Source of the DNA: Manduca sexta
Taxonomy: Eukaryota > Arthropoda > Insecta > Lepidoptera > Sphingidae
Reading direction: 5' to 3'
DNA: 64,000 nt
Assembly (NCBI RefSeq): GCF_014839805.1
Contig: NC_051120.1
Coordinates: forward strand, 8,432,001 to 8,496,000
Shown: positions 11,781-24,422 of the stretch, in pieces
How positions within the stretch are numbered: the stretch's first letter is position 1
Layout: every line of letters starts with the position of its first letter
Notes under the pieces: model-generated
What the model was told of the DNA's origin: nothing
Seen by the model: the letters and a program-made list of their open reading frames with translations, nothing else
Database searches by the model: none
Made by a program: the position numbers and the translations under genes

Positions 11781-11784
11781 CAAA

Positions 11785-11860
11785 TCAAAGCCGAACGGCA
11801 GCGGAGCGGGGCGTTGTTCTGTCGATGTTTACAGTGCGGCTTGTTAGCTCGTGAGTGTAA
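11785..11860 (+). promoter_or_regulatory. CpG-rich patch, possible promoter or non-coding first exon
   Basis: A sharp GC/CpG rise (GAACGGCAGCGGAGCGGGGCG) in AT-rich DNA. It is followed by an initiator-like ACAGT near 11832 and a donor-like CGTGAGTGTAAGT about 20 bases later. This would fit a short untranslated first exon of a plus-strand transcript, possibly joined to 15285-15339. Nothing else confirms it. Confidence 0.25.
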
Positions 11861-12539
11861 GTTCGACGAACTCCCTTTCAGGTGTCTACTACGTTCCCAT
11901 AAGTAACGTGAGCCTTTTATTAACTTTAAACGTTATTTGAAGCGTTTAGACGCCGCTTGTGGCCGGAATTTGCATGTGTTACGTGGTAGCATAAAGTTTA
12001 GTTAAAGCTGAATATTCTGATGGAGTGCTAGATGGGCTTAAGACTAAAGGTCTTCTAGATTATACTAAATTAAATCTATAAAAAAATCTAGATTTAAATA
12101 GATTAGAATGCTTTAAGTACATTACATGTTATTATTGAATTCGAACACTAAGATCATTTTGTTGTCATTAATGCTTTAAAGTGATGTAACACAAAATCGG
12201 ATAACAAATAGATTAATTCCAAAACCTACTTGAACTTCAGTATAAAAACCTTATTTATAAAATTAAGTTAGTACTCATATTAAACATTAAAAAGAAATAA
12301 AGAAATAATAGTACAGCGGAAGCGCCTACGATATCTGTTTGTTCCGGATGTTATTCATCAACAATTCAATATTGGATTGTGTGAAGCCAATGGAGTGTTG
12401 GCAGCAGATTGTTATAATCTCTCTCTCATCTTGCCGACGCTTCCCGTAATGGATGCAATTTGTATTAGCTGATTGCTTCGACAGTAGCGGTCTAATTAAA
12501 ATGTTTTATACAGAATCTTTTTTAGTAATATTGTGGTAA

Positions 12540-12846
12540 TAATAAGAGCGGTGATAGCCTCGTTGGGTGTGGAACGGATTTCCACAACAAATGTCCGCAG
12601 GTTCTTTCTAAAATAATGTATTTCTATAGGAATGTTATTCTTTGGGAATTATCGCTTGATACAACGGTGAAGGAAAACATCGTGAGGAAACCTACATACC
12701 TCAGAAGTTCTCTTTAGAAAACTTGAGGATGTGGAAGTCTACCAATCCACACTGGGCCAGCGTGGTGGACAAAGGCCTAATTCCTTCTCAGTAGTAGAGG
12801 AGGCCTGTGCTGCTAGAGTAAGACAGTATATAATACAGGGCTGATA
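12540..12846 (+). mobile_element. tRNA-headed SINE, copy 1 (internally deleted)
   Basis: Starts with the tRNA-like box A region (GTGATAGCCTCGTTGG) and continues with ATGTCCGCAGGTTC, where box B has been damaged by a deletion. The shared body follows (GGTGAAGGAAAACATCGTGA, CAGCGTGGTGGAC, CAGTAGTAGAGGAGG), ending with ACAGGGCTGATA. A 14-bp target duplication, TAATATT-G/C-TGGTAA, flanks it at 12526-12539 and 12847-12860 with one mismatch. Confidence 0.88.
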
Positions 12847-13484
12847 TAATATTCTGGTAAAATTTGAATACCTTATTAATTGTGATAACAGTATTTTTCG
12901 TAATGTAATTTAATTAGTTTGAAAAAAGAGACTTCTAGATATAGAATCTTCTAGACTGTGAATTTACAGTTTAGACGAATCTTTTTCAAATGACGTCAAT
13001 TCTAAGTAAATATGTAGATGTGGTCATTTTTAGAAATGTTATTTTGAGCAAACAATTAATAAATATTTTTCACACACTAAATTGTAAGCCTGTAATGTCA
13101 AATATTATAGATAATATACCGTTCTAAATGTAAATAATTCTAAGGAAACGTAATATTTACACAGGGAGTCAACACACCGTTCGAAACATATAGGGTGTTG
13201 TATTTCTAACAAGGTTAGGGTTATTGACCGACAACAATCGGAACCGATGGCTTATCGCAGTGCCATATTGAGATCGGTGGCTGTTTTAAAAAGTTTATTC
13301 CTTAAACCATTCTTTACTTGGATTTAATGCTCTTTTCTTAAGATACTGAACAAAGAAAGTGTGACCTAGTGGTAACCTCATGACAAAACATGGAAGTAAA
13401 TTAAAAACTGTTTACATTTTTTCTGGATAGTAATTTCAGATCTGTGTGACGAAACATTCTATTGCATCTTCACCTGATTATTTG

Positions 13485-13745
13485 TTGTAGTTGTAGTTGT
13501 ATCAGCCTATAATGTCCCAATGTTGGGCAAACGCCTACCCAAGACCCTTTCATGAATCGCGATCCTGGGCTTTAGTGAACCAGTTATTTTTAAATGATTA
13601 TAGTTCGTCACGCCATCTTTTCTTTCGTCTACCTCGACGCCTACGAGCAATGTCAGGGCTCCACAAGGTAGCAATCCTAGCCCAAAATTCGTCAGGCATA
13701 CGATAGACATGACCAGCCCAGTTCAATTTGAGTTTAGTGGCTTTC
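13485..13745 (-). mobile_element. 3' end of a non-LTR retrotransposon, decayed
   Basis: The minus strand encodes the C-terminal hallmark of RTE-like LINE ORF2: KLNWAGHVYRM, then ARRRRGRRKKRWRDEL, and after frame damage WFTKAQDR and AFAQHWD, ending in a stop and a short (GTA)n-type tail. At least three stops or shifts are present, so it is an old copy. It differs from the AYVQQWT family at 8.5 and 55.9 kb. Confidence 0.78.
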
Positions 13746-15280
13746 TGTGTTCTAGTTACTGGTTATTCACGCAAAATTATCAATTTCTCATTTTCATTTA
13801 TGTTATTTCTTATTTCTGCATGTCGCGTTCACTTCAAGAAGGTTGCAAATAATTTGATGGTTGTACTATATAACTTTATTTTATGAATGTTAAGTGTTTG
13901 TAACCAGTTTTGTGGACCTAATAAAGGGGAAAAAAAGAAAAAAAGAAAATTTAATTAATATTAACAAACAACCAACTACTAAATACCAAGTTGGGATATA
14001 ATTAGATTGCATAGCTATCTCCTTCAATAATTATATTTACCAGTTCATCTGTCCACTGCGGTCCGACACACAGTTCTAACACTATTCCAGTGAAATCAAG
14101 CCGTATGAATACGTAATAATTTCATAATGGAAATAGACAGGCGGGCCTAAACTTATGAACGGGGCTCATACAATTTCAGCGTAATTAACTTTGCGACCTT
14201 GCACGAGTCACGTTATTTATAAAGCTGGCTGTATGTGTATCTTTTTTGGTAATTGACTGGCAATATTTAAAAAAAAAGCACAGATAATAAAATAAATAGC
14301 CTCTGACTGTAATATGCAGTCAGGTACCATTAGCTAAAACCAAAGATATTAAAGTATATAAGTAGTTAGTTACAGACCGGACATGAGGGCAAAATTTTTG
14401 CTCCAAAAGTTTATTACCAATTGGTAATAAGTTGCTGTCTTATTTAAAGTGTCCGTATGACAAGATGTCACAGCGTCCTTATATTTTATACAAAAATAAT
14501 ATATTTACCGAAAATATGCTAATGTTCGCATTAAAATGTACAAATCATGGTAATATGAAGAAAATGTGAAATATTTTACATTTATGTATGTTTCGTTATT
14601 TCATAATTTGAGTAACCATCATACATGCGTAAAATTTTTGTATGAGAATCTTTCCAATAACCGCTTTATATAATCTTAGAACTCTTTGACTGAAACACAG
14701 GAAAGCTGTAACATCAAAATAAAATAAAAAGTAGGAAGAAGAAGAAAAGAACTCCTTAATGATTTAATTAAAATTTTTTTTAACTAACATTTGGTCTCGC
14801 CGACAGCCAAATATCCACATATTCATTTTATTTCTTAACCGCAACAATGGTTTTAACGTACAACTGTTTCAAATACCTGAACGTTACAACTTTCAACTAT
14901 ATTGGAGCAATTTTGCAACAATTTTAAAGTGCCATTTTGGTCTAGTTACGGATCCGTTCGGTCGGCTTGCGGTTATTGCTGTAAAGCGCTCACTGGCAAT
15001 ATTCGACGCCATTAGAGAAATGAACATCCGGCACATACTACGCCACATTAAAAAAAACTGACAGCTTGCAATTTATTTTTTCAATTTAAAACCTTTTTAA
15101 AATTTTGGCGCCAAATGATGCAAATATTATTTTTTTATAAAAAAATATATTTTGTTAATACTTAATTATTGCGATTAAATAGGTGTATTATAAACTGTGA
15201 ATTAATTTTTATCGATTCAATTATACCTAGGGAAAGTTACTTGACTATAAAAACTAGTTAAGTAATCATAATTCATTGTT
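13746..15280. other. Intergenic, with one perfect palindrome
   Basis: No gene seen. Contains the 20-bp palindrome at 14411-14430 listed separately. Confidence 0.4.
14411..14430. repeat. Perfect 20-bp palindrome
   Basis: TTATTACCAATTGGTAATAA is its own reverse complement. It could be a homodimer binding site or chance in AT-rich DNA. No gene is adjacent. Confidence 0.8.
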
Positions 15281-15284
15281 GCAG

Positions 15285-15339
15285 GTTATAGCACCGACTG
15301 CATGAAGGACAACATGGTGATAAGTCAGAATTTACACAG
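15285..15339 (+). CDS. Candidate short exon (possibly start-codon exon)
   Basis: 55 bp between an acceptor (CATTGTTGCAG) and a weak donor (CACAG then GTTGGT). It is open in the frame that holds ATG at 15302, giving MKDNMVISQNLH plus two bases. Its outgoing phase fits the candidate exon at 21642. There is no homology I can name, and it could be an untranslated exon or chance. Confidence 0.25.
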
Positions 15340-18300
15340 GTTGGTATTTAAAGAGCGTACTACGTTTTTACGTAATTATGTTGAGTCATAAATGAAATCA
15401 ACAATTTGTTAACGGTAAGTATGATAGAGCCAATTTAAAAAGATCGATTAGTTTCACACGTACCTACATTTTGATGTCTGTATCTAATAGTGCGGAGGTG
15501 CTACTAACACTATTTTCACACATCGCTTTATTGTTTCCCAAGGTCACGGGCAACTGACTAATTTTAACTGCAAAATAAAGTAGTCAACATTGATTTGGTT
15601 TGATATTTTAGTTACACATATCATTTTGCAATTATATATTTTTTGTCTAATTGTAAAATGTAGGTAGATATTGTAACTTTGAATTTTTGGATGAGCAACA
15701 CCTCAGTCCCTCCATGACCATGAAAGCTGCAAAGTCTTCGAAACATCGGGAGAAAATTATAATATAAAAATCGCGATAAAATCATGAAAAATTGTGTTAT
15801 TTTAATGTCTAATATCCACGTAAACATAATAATCATTACCATAATGTAAATTAGGAATTGGGTCACTTGATATTGATTTCTACCACCCATAAAAACCCGC
15901 AATACCAGATAAATTATTATAAAATAAAATTATTGATTGGAAAATTACCAATATTTTGCTTATAAAGTTTATTTAAAAATGTACAGATTGACCAACAAAA
16001 GAATTACTTATTATATAGAGATAAGTAACATGTACCACAAGTTTTTATGAATTGGGCATAGGTGCGCAAATATGCGATTTTTTTCGCACATATTAAAAAA
16101 AATATACCTATTACGGTAAGAATGTTTATTTCTTTAAACTTTCCTTTAAGAGATCTATGTGGCCCAATACAATAAATAACTCTTTATAACGAGACTAAGG
16201 AAGCAGAGCCCACAGCCTTGCTTATACCTTTTATAGCATCAACAAAAAAAAAAAGAATATTTCACATTTCGTGGAACTACTGGAGCGATGATCAAAGCCG
16301 CCGCGTTGTTGGGGTCGCGACCTGCACTCAGTCAATTATACTGTCTGCGACAGAATGTCACTTGCGTAATGATATGGAGCCATTCGTATCTTATTTACTG
16401 CAATAAATATAACATAAGCATCGATATAATATGTACTACGTACTAGATTTGTTCCGAACATTCATTGTGTTCAACTGATTTGAACTGATATCCATTCAAA
16501 CTGACTTTAGTATGGTCAATATTGACAGCTTGTGGTTGTGTACGGAGTGGCGCTCATGGTATAAGAACTCGAGTCTAAGTGTAAACCTGGATTTGAATAA
16601 AAAATATTAGTAAAAAAAGTAAAATTATTTGTTGTTCAAGTGAATAAATAGGTTATTACAGTGACGTTTTGGTTGCCATTTTAGTTCAGATTTTGAACGG
16701 AATAGAAATAGTTTATATGGACGTTCGTGTTTATTGAATATACGTCAATGAACATAACATGTACTCAACTTTAATAAGTTTGAATAGCTAACTTTTACGA
16801 AATAATCATAACATCGATGCAGAGCGTGTAGCTGTTTATGAAGCCACGGGTTCCACCCTGCAAGCCAAATGTTTGTGTAATCCTTAAATATTTATTTCGG
16901 GTTGGTGTTATGGTACCGAAAGTACCCCGTAGGACGTAGTTCTTTAAACGTACAGAATCCATACTTATCTTATTGGATTTATATAATGGGTAATTGTTGT
17001 TTTGCTGGCATGAAAGGCATTAACAGTATAAAGGTAGTCTATGGATGCATTAAAATTTGGGTTAGGCCGTACCGCCGTACGAAGGTGAATGAGGGTTCTC
17101 ATTATTTGCATAAGAGTTATTTATTTATAAAATATAAAAGTTAATACTATACATTGTTTATTTCTTTATGATATAAATACCAACAATAAGGCAAAGATTG
17201 CCTTCTTTCATTTACATAAAATTCCGAAATTTAATGATACATAATACATTATGATATTGAATTACTTACCCAAAATTAAGCATTCGTAAATATTTTTTTG
17301 TTTCGTAGCAGTAGTTGAAAAGTTTCGCGAATTCAAACGAAACTTTATGCTGCTGCTGGACTTTGATGAAATTGCGGATAAACCGTCAGAGCCATAACAT
17401 AAAAAAAATCGTGTATTTTTTGTAATAATTAGATTTTAACTTCGTAATTATACTTTAGTTCGTCACAAAAGGTTTAATATTAAAAATAGCATAATTCCAC
17501 ACCTTTACGATTTAATTTTAGAGTTCCATTTTACGTAGAAGGCTAGAAGCTTTTTAGATCGACTATTGTGCGGCAAATCCCTCGTCCAATTTTCATAAAA
17601 TCCAACGTATTTCCGGAGAGATGGATTTTTGCAAATGTACAGGTATTTTTAACTTTAACGAATATGCTGCACTGAATGAAGTCGGGTAAGTATTAAGCTC
17701 TCTAATTAACAGACTTTGAAATTGGGTCGCAACACAAAAAAACCTAGGTGATATTTCCAGTTCTAAAGGGTCATTCACAATTTTATTTTATGACGTGTTG
17801 GATGAATTTATAAAATAACTAGCCAGGGTGTGTCAGCAATTATCGCTTCCTTGGTGCGCTAATATAGACAAAGATGTATTCATAAAGATGATATATTTTT
17901 CGTGTTTTCCCTTTTATCATTATGTATGCGCAATAAAATGTTTTCGATCGATTTAATTTCATAACTTCATAAATAAGCTAGGCAGTCGATTATATTAATA
18001 GTATACATACATATATGTATTTTATTCGGATAATGTTTTGTCGCCATTACATCAACAATACAACGGTCCAACTGAAGACTAGCGCTAGCTTTATTAACAA
18101 TTTGTATCTTCCTATAAAGAAGGGAGTGCACTAAGCCATTTTTGTCAGTCAGTATTTTATTGCTGTCATTGTATACACATAACCTTAACCGCCCAGTCGT
18201 ATCCAATTGATACTACAAAGGTTCTATAGTAGGACGGAAGTTCTCTTAATAATACAATTAAAATGTGCCACGGACAGCTTGCGCTTTGTTTTGTTGTCCA

Positions 18301-18352
18301 CGCTGCGGTCAGTGGGAATATTTATAAAAATACCGTTTAAAATTTGCATAGA
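15340..18352. other. Intergenic or intronic, no gene seen
   Basis: AT-rich. Frames at 15621-15902, 16902-17144 and 17967-18206 show no domain and lack splice context. Confidence 0.4.
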
Positions 18353-18361
18353 TGTTTGGAT

Positions 18362-18551
18362 AATAATAATATCAGCCCTGTATTATATACTTGCACACTG
18401 CTGAGCACGGGCCTCCTCTACTACTGAGAGGGATTAGGCCTTAGTCCACCACGCTGGCCTAGTACGGATTGGTAGACTTCACACACCTTCGAAATTCTTA
18501 TAGAGAACTTCTCAGATGTGCAGGTTTCCTCACGATGTTTTCCTTCACCGT
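18362..18551 (-). mobile_element. tRNA-headed SINE, copy 2 (5'-truncated)
   Basis: On the minus strand it holds only the body and 3' end of the SINE; the tRNA-like head is missing. A 9-bp duplication, TGTTTGGAT, flanks it at 18353-18361 and 18552-18560. Truncation at the 5' end is typical of incomplete LINE-driven reverse transcription. Confidence 0.88.
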
Positions 18552-18884
18552 TGTTTGGATGTCGCATGCGATTTTGTAAGGAGATTGGTAGTGATAATGG
18601 TTGTAGTTTTAGAGAGAAATAGGTGGTAAAATGTTAAAAATAGGAAGTGAAATAATACTTTTGGACTTACATATTTTAATTTGAATAATGTTTATATAAA
18701 ATAATAAAAAATATTTTTAAACAGAGCAAACCATAAGTAATTAAGTAGTTATAACATAGTGATTGACATAATTATTAGCCAAGCTGCTGCCAAAAGACCC
18801 TTTTATTATAAAAGTACAATTCATATTGCACGAACTAAAGGACTTTACTTTGAAATAAAGGGCATTTTACTCCTCAAATAAATT

Positions 18885-18985
18885 CTCTTTTGTGCGGCAG
18901 CTGATCGCGTGCACGTGCGCCGGCGCCGCCATGTTTACAAAACAAACGCAATCGCAGCCATTGTGCTGCTAGGGCTGCCCGCTTG
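18885..18985. promoter_or_regulatory. CpG-rich patch with E-box
   Basis: A GC-rich island in AT-rich DNA with CACGTG (E-box) and CGCCGGCGCCGCCATG. The ATG opens only a 13-codon frame. It may be a distal promoter or enhancer; the direction is unclear. Confidence 0.3.
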
Positions 18986-18989
18986 TTGT

Positions 18990-21635
18990 AGTCGATTAAT
19001 CAACTATTGCAACATGTGTTTAAATCGATAATGTTACTACGAAAGTTCATAAACCTGTGTGTTATATTATCAACACTTAAAAAGTATGTTTCGAAGTTTG
19101 CTTCTTCATGTACTTATAAGGGTATGTACTTTGTATAGTCAATTTAAAATTATCGACTAAATAAATGTTGGTGTGTAATTTAATATAGACATAATGACAA
19201 CAAAAACTACAGTTGAAAAATAACTTAATCTTTCTATGCGCGAAAGGGAACCTGACATAACATATAGGTACTATTAATATGAAAAAGAAGTTATGCTGAG
19301 CTGATTGCCAATCTTCACTAACTGGAGAGGCACTATAAGAAGAAGAAGAATATGCATAAACGCGGTTTGCAAATCGTCCCAATGATAGTGAAATTTTACA
19401 TAACTTACGAAAGGGAAGGTGGCAAGAATCGGGTTATATGGACTTCGCCGCTGCTATGCGCCTGATATACCCTCGTCACTGACTTCTGTTAAATAAATGT
19501 ACACCGACATATTATCTCCATGCTGCAAGAATCTCTCAGGGTCAGGATATTGAATGTAATCGGGATACTTCCTGCGGGGGACACCGGATCCGCCGGCTAA
19601 CCTTTATAAGTAGTTGTGGCCGGTAAGGGGTGTGGAAAAATTGTTTTTTTTTGCCGGATTTATATCAGGCACGTGTAGTATTGAGAAATCATATTATTAT
19701 GGCTTGACTGTTTTTGAGCAAAGACGACCGTATCAAGTGATTAAGTATAGAAGTAACTAGTAGGTATATATATATACAGCTGAAAATCAGTTCTGTTTAA
19801 CAGCTGGTATCCCTTCTACCGCAGATCATACAACAAATCTGCTGTATGCCTAATATTGTTAATTGTGTGTATGTTTTTTTTCTTTTTAAACTTTTTTTTT
19901 GTTTTATTTGTGTGTAGAAAAATAAATGGTTTAAATGATTTGAATATATTTTTGAGGATATTTTGAGCTATTCTATGTTTTATTGCCGCACAAACAAAAT
20001 ACTTACAGTGTATACGGTAGGTTACAATGAATTTATTTTTGTAGTCATATCCAAAACATATTACCTGTACTAGGGTTTTCTATCATAAGTTAATATACTT
20101 CCAAAAACACAGCTTCAATTTTGTTCAGTCTCAATTCTTGGCTTTAACCCCAAATTTAGTATATTAGTTCTGTGCCACAACCCATCTAGGTCATTCTTGC
20201 AGCAAGTTGGGTCGAACAATTTCTGGCCCAGTTTCACCTATATTACCTCCCGCTATGACCTGGGGCCAAATATAGTTGAACTCCAGTAAAGTCTATGTTG
20301 CTGTAGAAATAAAGTTAAAAGTTGTTTGACACGTAGCTCAGAATATAGACGATTAGATAGCTGCAGTCTGCGGACTTCACTTTGCGGGGTAGTTCGTTCG
20401 TACGTGAATTAATAATCCAATTATAAGTTGCAATATGTTGCTACTTTGTTGCCTCCAACTTGTATCAGATCTTTGCTACCATTGGGAAAGTTTAAATTAA
20501 TTTTCAATGGTTGCTATCAATCAATGCAATCAATGACCTAAATATTTCTAGAGGCTTACTGAATAATCTTATCTTTGCATTTAGAAAATTAATTAAATTA
20601 CAATTGCGCTAATACAGCCGAAAATAAGTAAGGATTCCGATTTGAAATCATACTTGCAGCTGCCAACCAGCTAAAACGTCTCAAACACTTCAACTTTTTA
20701 TAACTAAGCCTCTAGAAACGGGAAGTGCCAACCACCATAATATTAAAATAGACACCGGAACATGTGTCGCTGCGGTTACGTTGCATACACACGCACCTAC
20801 ATTTTTATTTTAGGTTTTACGTGGTTTTATATAAATACGCTTTGCCAACGGGCGATGTTATCTACTCAAAATGAACTTTATTGCCCAGATTCCAGCTTTG
20901 GACACGCCCGCCTGTTTAGCTTAATGAGTGTTGCAAATTGCACTTGCGTTTCTATGACTATGTTCATATTTATCTAATAGTTACACTCGACTTGTTTTAG
21001 GGATGAGCAATGTCTTGTGAAATCGACTAAAATAGACACCTGCGTCTGGTAATTTTTGGTAGTCGATTTATAGGTCTTGTTTGTTTGAATCGACTCATGT
21101 TGTGCCGATTTGTAATTGTCTTGTAGGACTTTGCGTATAAATATTTTTTTTATCATTATATTTGTTACATACTATAAAATATAGTAAAATATAAAATATC
21201 ATACATAAAAAAGAAAACAATTTTCTAGTCATTAAGTATATTGTGGTTAACATTTAAAATATTTACAACACCTACAATTAATGTAATATACCTAGGTAGT
21301 TACTAGTTAGGCACGCCATGAATAATAACTTATTTTAATAGTTTAAATTTCTTAAGAATTATTGTTACATCATTAATATCGCAAACGTCATCTAGCTGTA
21401 ATTGATTATGGCATGTCAAGGATTGTGCCCACGCTTCGACTATAAACATAGACAGGCAAAATAGTATAGGGATTCAATTAACGAGGGGAAGTGTTCATAA
21501 AACATGTTTTGTTGCATGCAAAAACACACAATGGCAGGCTAATGCCACATAATTCTCATTACGCTTTAGGATATAATAAAAAATAAATATCAACTGACAG
21601 CAGGCCGGTAAATCGTCATATCCACATAAATATCT
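18990..21635. other. Intergenic or intronic, no gene seen
   Basis: No gene or shared repeat recognised. The 101-codon minus frame at 19077-19382 and the 71-codon plus frame at 20762-20977 have no domain and no flanking gene signals. Confidence 0.35.
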
Positions 21636-21641
21636 TTTCAG

Positions 21642-21750
21642 CCGTGGATTCTTTGGCAGCCGGCCGAAAAGGCGCCCAGTCGACGACAGCGTCGCGGCGC
21701 GTTCAGCCCGCACCGCCCTGATGCATTCGAACACGAATTCTAAAATTTGA
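21642..21750 (+). CDS. Candidate terminal exon, CpG-rich, Arg-rich frame
   Basis: A good acceptor (ATATCTTTTCAG) precedes about 100 bp of strikingly CpG-rich sequence. In the phase that would follow the exon at 15285 it reads RGFFGSRPKRRPVDDSVAAR and continues to a TGA at 21748. Another phase is also open to TAA at 21741, because GC-rich DNA lacks stops, so the open frame alone is weak evidence. An AATAAA lies near 21973. A promoter reading of the same island is equally possible. The minus frame over this island has no ATG. Confidence 0.25.
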
Positions 21751-21992
21751 TTTTAAATTGTTTTTTTTTTTTTATTTAGTAGTGATGTGATAAAATGTTT
21801 TAGTTTATCTGTGTTTAGTGAGTTTGTAGGGTACGGCACTTTGTGTAGTATTTAATTGCGAAGTTCGTTGTAAAAGTGTAAACAAATTACGATTTATTAA
21901 ATTTTTGTGAATATTGTGCAATATGAAAAGATTCAAGAAGTGGTTTATGTTTCAATAACATAAATATCGGTAAATAAAACTCGTATTAAGAA

Positions 21993-22121
21993 ATGTCGTC
22001 GTGCCCAGTGGCCACTGCCGTTTATTGCAGATGCAACAGTGACATTTTAGAACTGAAACCAAATTACGACGAAACACTTACGTTCGTTAAGACGTCAATG
22101 CAAATTGGGTTTGTCGATTAA
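21993..22121 (+). CDS. Candidate 42-aa small ORF
   Basis: ATG to TAA: MSSCPVATAVYCRCNSDILE, then 22 further residues ending QIGFVD. It has four cysteines in its first 14 residues, no signal peptide and no membrane segment. The local base composition is less AT-rich than the flanks. I do not recognise it; it could be a coding exon fragment or an upstream ORF of an unseen transcript. Confidence 0.2.
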   Translation: MSSCPVATAVYCRCNSDILELKPNYDETLTFVKTSMQIGFVD

Positions 22122-22938
22122 TTAGGAAAAATAGTCGAGTTTATTTATAAACACGAACAATGCGTTGACCTCGGCGAAAGTGCGTCGATTCGGACGCTAA
22201 AACATTGGCTACCGGAATTCGCTAATGATGAATTAACGAGGACACACAATGAATTTATTTCTTTAACGTATGCATCGCAGACTTTGTTGGTTTCAACTTT
22301 GTAGAAGTGGAACGAAATAATAAACTTGCGTTGTGTTGTAGAATGTAAATAATCATTTTTAAGTCTGGGTAAAGTTTATTTATCTTAAAATGCCATCAGT
22401 TTTTATAGTAACAGTAGGTACACGTTTAAATTATCGAAATAAGTTTGGAGTGTTGAATATTTTATTTGTCTAAATAAATTACATGTATTTAAATACGTTA
22501 TATAAAATAAATGTTAAACTATTTCAAATGTAGACACGTCAAATAAATATTATCTGATGTCTAGATTACTAATTTATCCTAGAAAACATGAACATTACTT
22601 TTTAGGTTTTAAGTTTTTAGACGATTAGAAAATTTAAGAAATAAAATAACAAACTCGTTTTCATTCATGATGTGTCCGTATCATAAAGAGGTGTGTTTAT
22701 TCTATACTTTTTCTTGTCAGTTTGTTACCACAACATTAAATTTACTCATAGTCATAAACATTAGTGCACCTCGAGAATTGGACTTTAGCCATATCGATAG
22801 ATTTGTAGACTGTATGTCACCACAAATTAAAATCGTAAGAAACGTACGTCTAAAAATTAAGGCCAGTAAGGTTTTAAAGTAATTGGGATCATGGGCGCCG
22901 CCAAGACTTGTTTTAGGTAGGTATACCTGCATCTGCAC

Positions 22939-23248
22939 TATAATAATATCAGCCCTGTATTATATACTTGCCCACTGCTGAGCACGGGCCTCCTCTACGA
23001 CTGACAGGGATTAGGCCTTAGTCCACCACGCTGGCCTAGTGCGGATTGGTAGACTTCACACACCTTCGAAATTCCTATAGAGAACTTCTCAGATGTGCAG
23101 GTTTCCTCACGATGTTTTCCTTCACCGTTAAAGCGAACGATAAATTCACAAAGAATACACACATGATTTTTTAGAAAAGTCAGAGGTGTGTGCCCTTAGG
23201 ATTTGAACCTGCGGACATTCGTATCGGCAGTCCGTTCCACACCCAACA
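22939..23248 (-). mobile_element. tRNA-headed SINE, copy 3
   Basis: Nearly full length on the minus strand: box B-like GCAGGTTCAAATCC is present, and the very 5' end of the head is missing. A 9-bp duplication, CATCTGCAC, lies at 22930-22938 and 23249-23257. Confidence 0.88.
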
Positions 23249-23259
23249 CATCTGCACAA

Positions 23260-24265
23260 TACTACATAATAATATTAGTTTTATTTTTCAAATTCAAATC
23301 GCGCGGGTTTTTTAAAATGCTTTATCGTAATAAAACCTCTGTGGTCGTTTCCATTGTTGCAGATTTATTCAGTGACTTATAATTTTTGTGATTTATTTCG
23401 GGTGGGGAGGTACACGTGCACCTACTTGCACTCCCCTACCGGTGCTCATGATTGGGATCATAATACTTTAAACATACCTACTTCCATTTTGAAATTAAAG
23501 ATAACACAAATTACAAAATGTGTCTTGTAATAAAACGAAAATTGAATTATTAGTATAGTGACCTCTCTATTTATTGGTATGACTCATAAAAAGGGAGTGG
23601 AATAAGAGTATAATAGTAAAGACGACTTCTGTCCAAAGATGGTTAACGTTGTTTAACTACTTTTTAGTAATATAATCCAAATGATGATACTGGGTTATGC
23701 CAGTTTGTATATTTTTTTGGACACAGGAGTTTGGCATACTTTTAAGTTTTCATCCGAAATGCATTCTAAAAATTGGTTATAAACGAACCAATAAAAAAGT
23801 AAAATATTTGGATAAACACAATGAGATATACTGCGTAAATAATTTTCTTTAAGTATAAAGAAAATCGGATAGGCTGTGGTATAAAGAAACGGGGCAATCC
23901 CTGTGGAGTTTCATGACAAGCGTGAAAAATGAGATACCGGCTGTCACGTTACGTGATTACTTATCAAGACACCTTCAAAGACAATAAACACAGGCTTGTT
24001 TACGGCGCAACTCAATTTGCCGAATGAACACGGCTCGCTTTTATTACGATTACGAGGTGTGATGTCATTTTATAGTGGATAATATTATTGATTGTAACCT
24101 TAATGATGTGATGTAAGCTTAATAATTGATCACTAGTTTAATTGATATTGTTTTGATCGATTTTATTACACAGTCATTCCATTATTTATAGCACCTTTTT
24201 GGAAGTACTATTATCAATATTCCAATTTCAAATTTATGTTATGACTGATAAATTTCTAAAGATTT
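23260..24265. other. Intergenic, no gene seen
   Basis: AT-rich, apart from a short GC patch at about 23400-23460. No repeat family assigned. Confidence 0.4.
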
Positions 24266-24281
24266 ATTGTCTCTGGTTCTA

Positions 24282-24408
24282 GAATATTACAGTCATGGCT
24301 CCGGCCTTTAAACTGTAATAAAGAAGACGTATAAAAGTAAAGACAGACTAGGCTGTATGGCTGAGAGCCTTTGCCTTCTCCTTAAGGAGTAAATCAAACC
24401 AAAAAAAA
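24282..24408 (+). mobile_element. 127-bp retroposed unit with A-tail
   Basis: Flanked by a perfect 14-bp direct repeat, TGTCTCTGGTTCTA, at 24268-24281 and 24409-24422. It ends in AAACCAAAAAAAA. The core includes GGCTGTATGGCTGAGAGCC and TTCTCCTTAAGGAG. The A-tail and target duplication mark LINE-mediated retroposition. It may be a 5'-truncated LINE 3' UTR or a short SINE. Confidence 0.8.
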
Positions 24409-24422
24409 TGTCTCTGGTTCTA

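Noticed and set aside
21495..21734. 79-codon minus ORF over a CpG island
   Set aside because: It starts at GTG with no ATG in frame, and no donor site was found where one would be needed.
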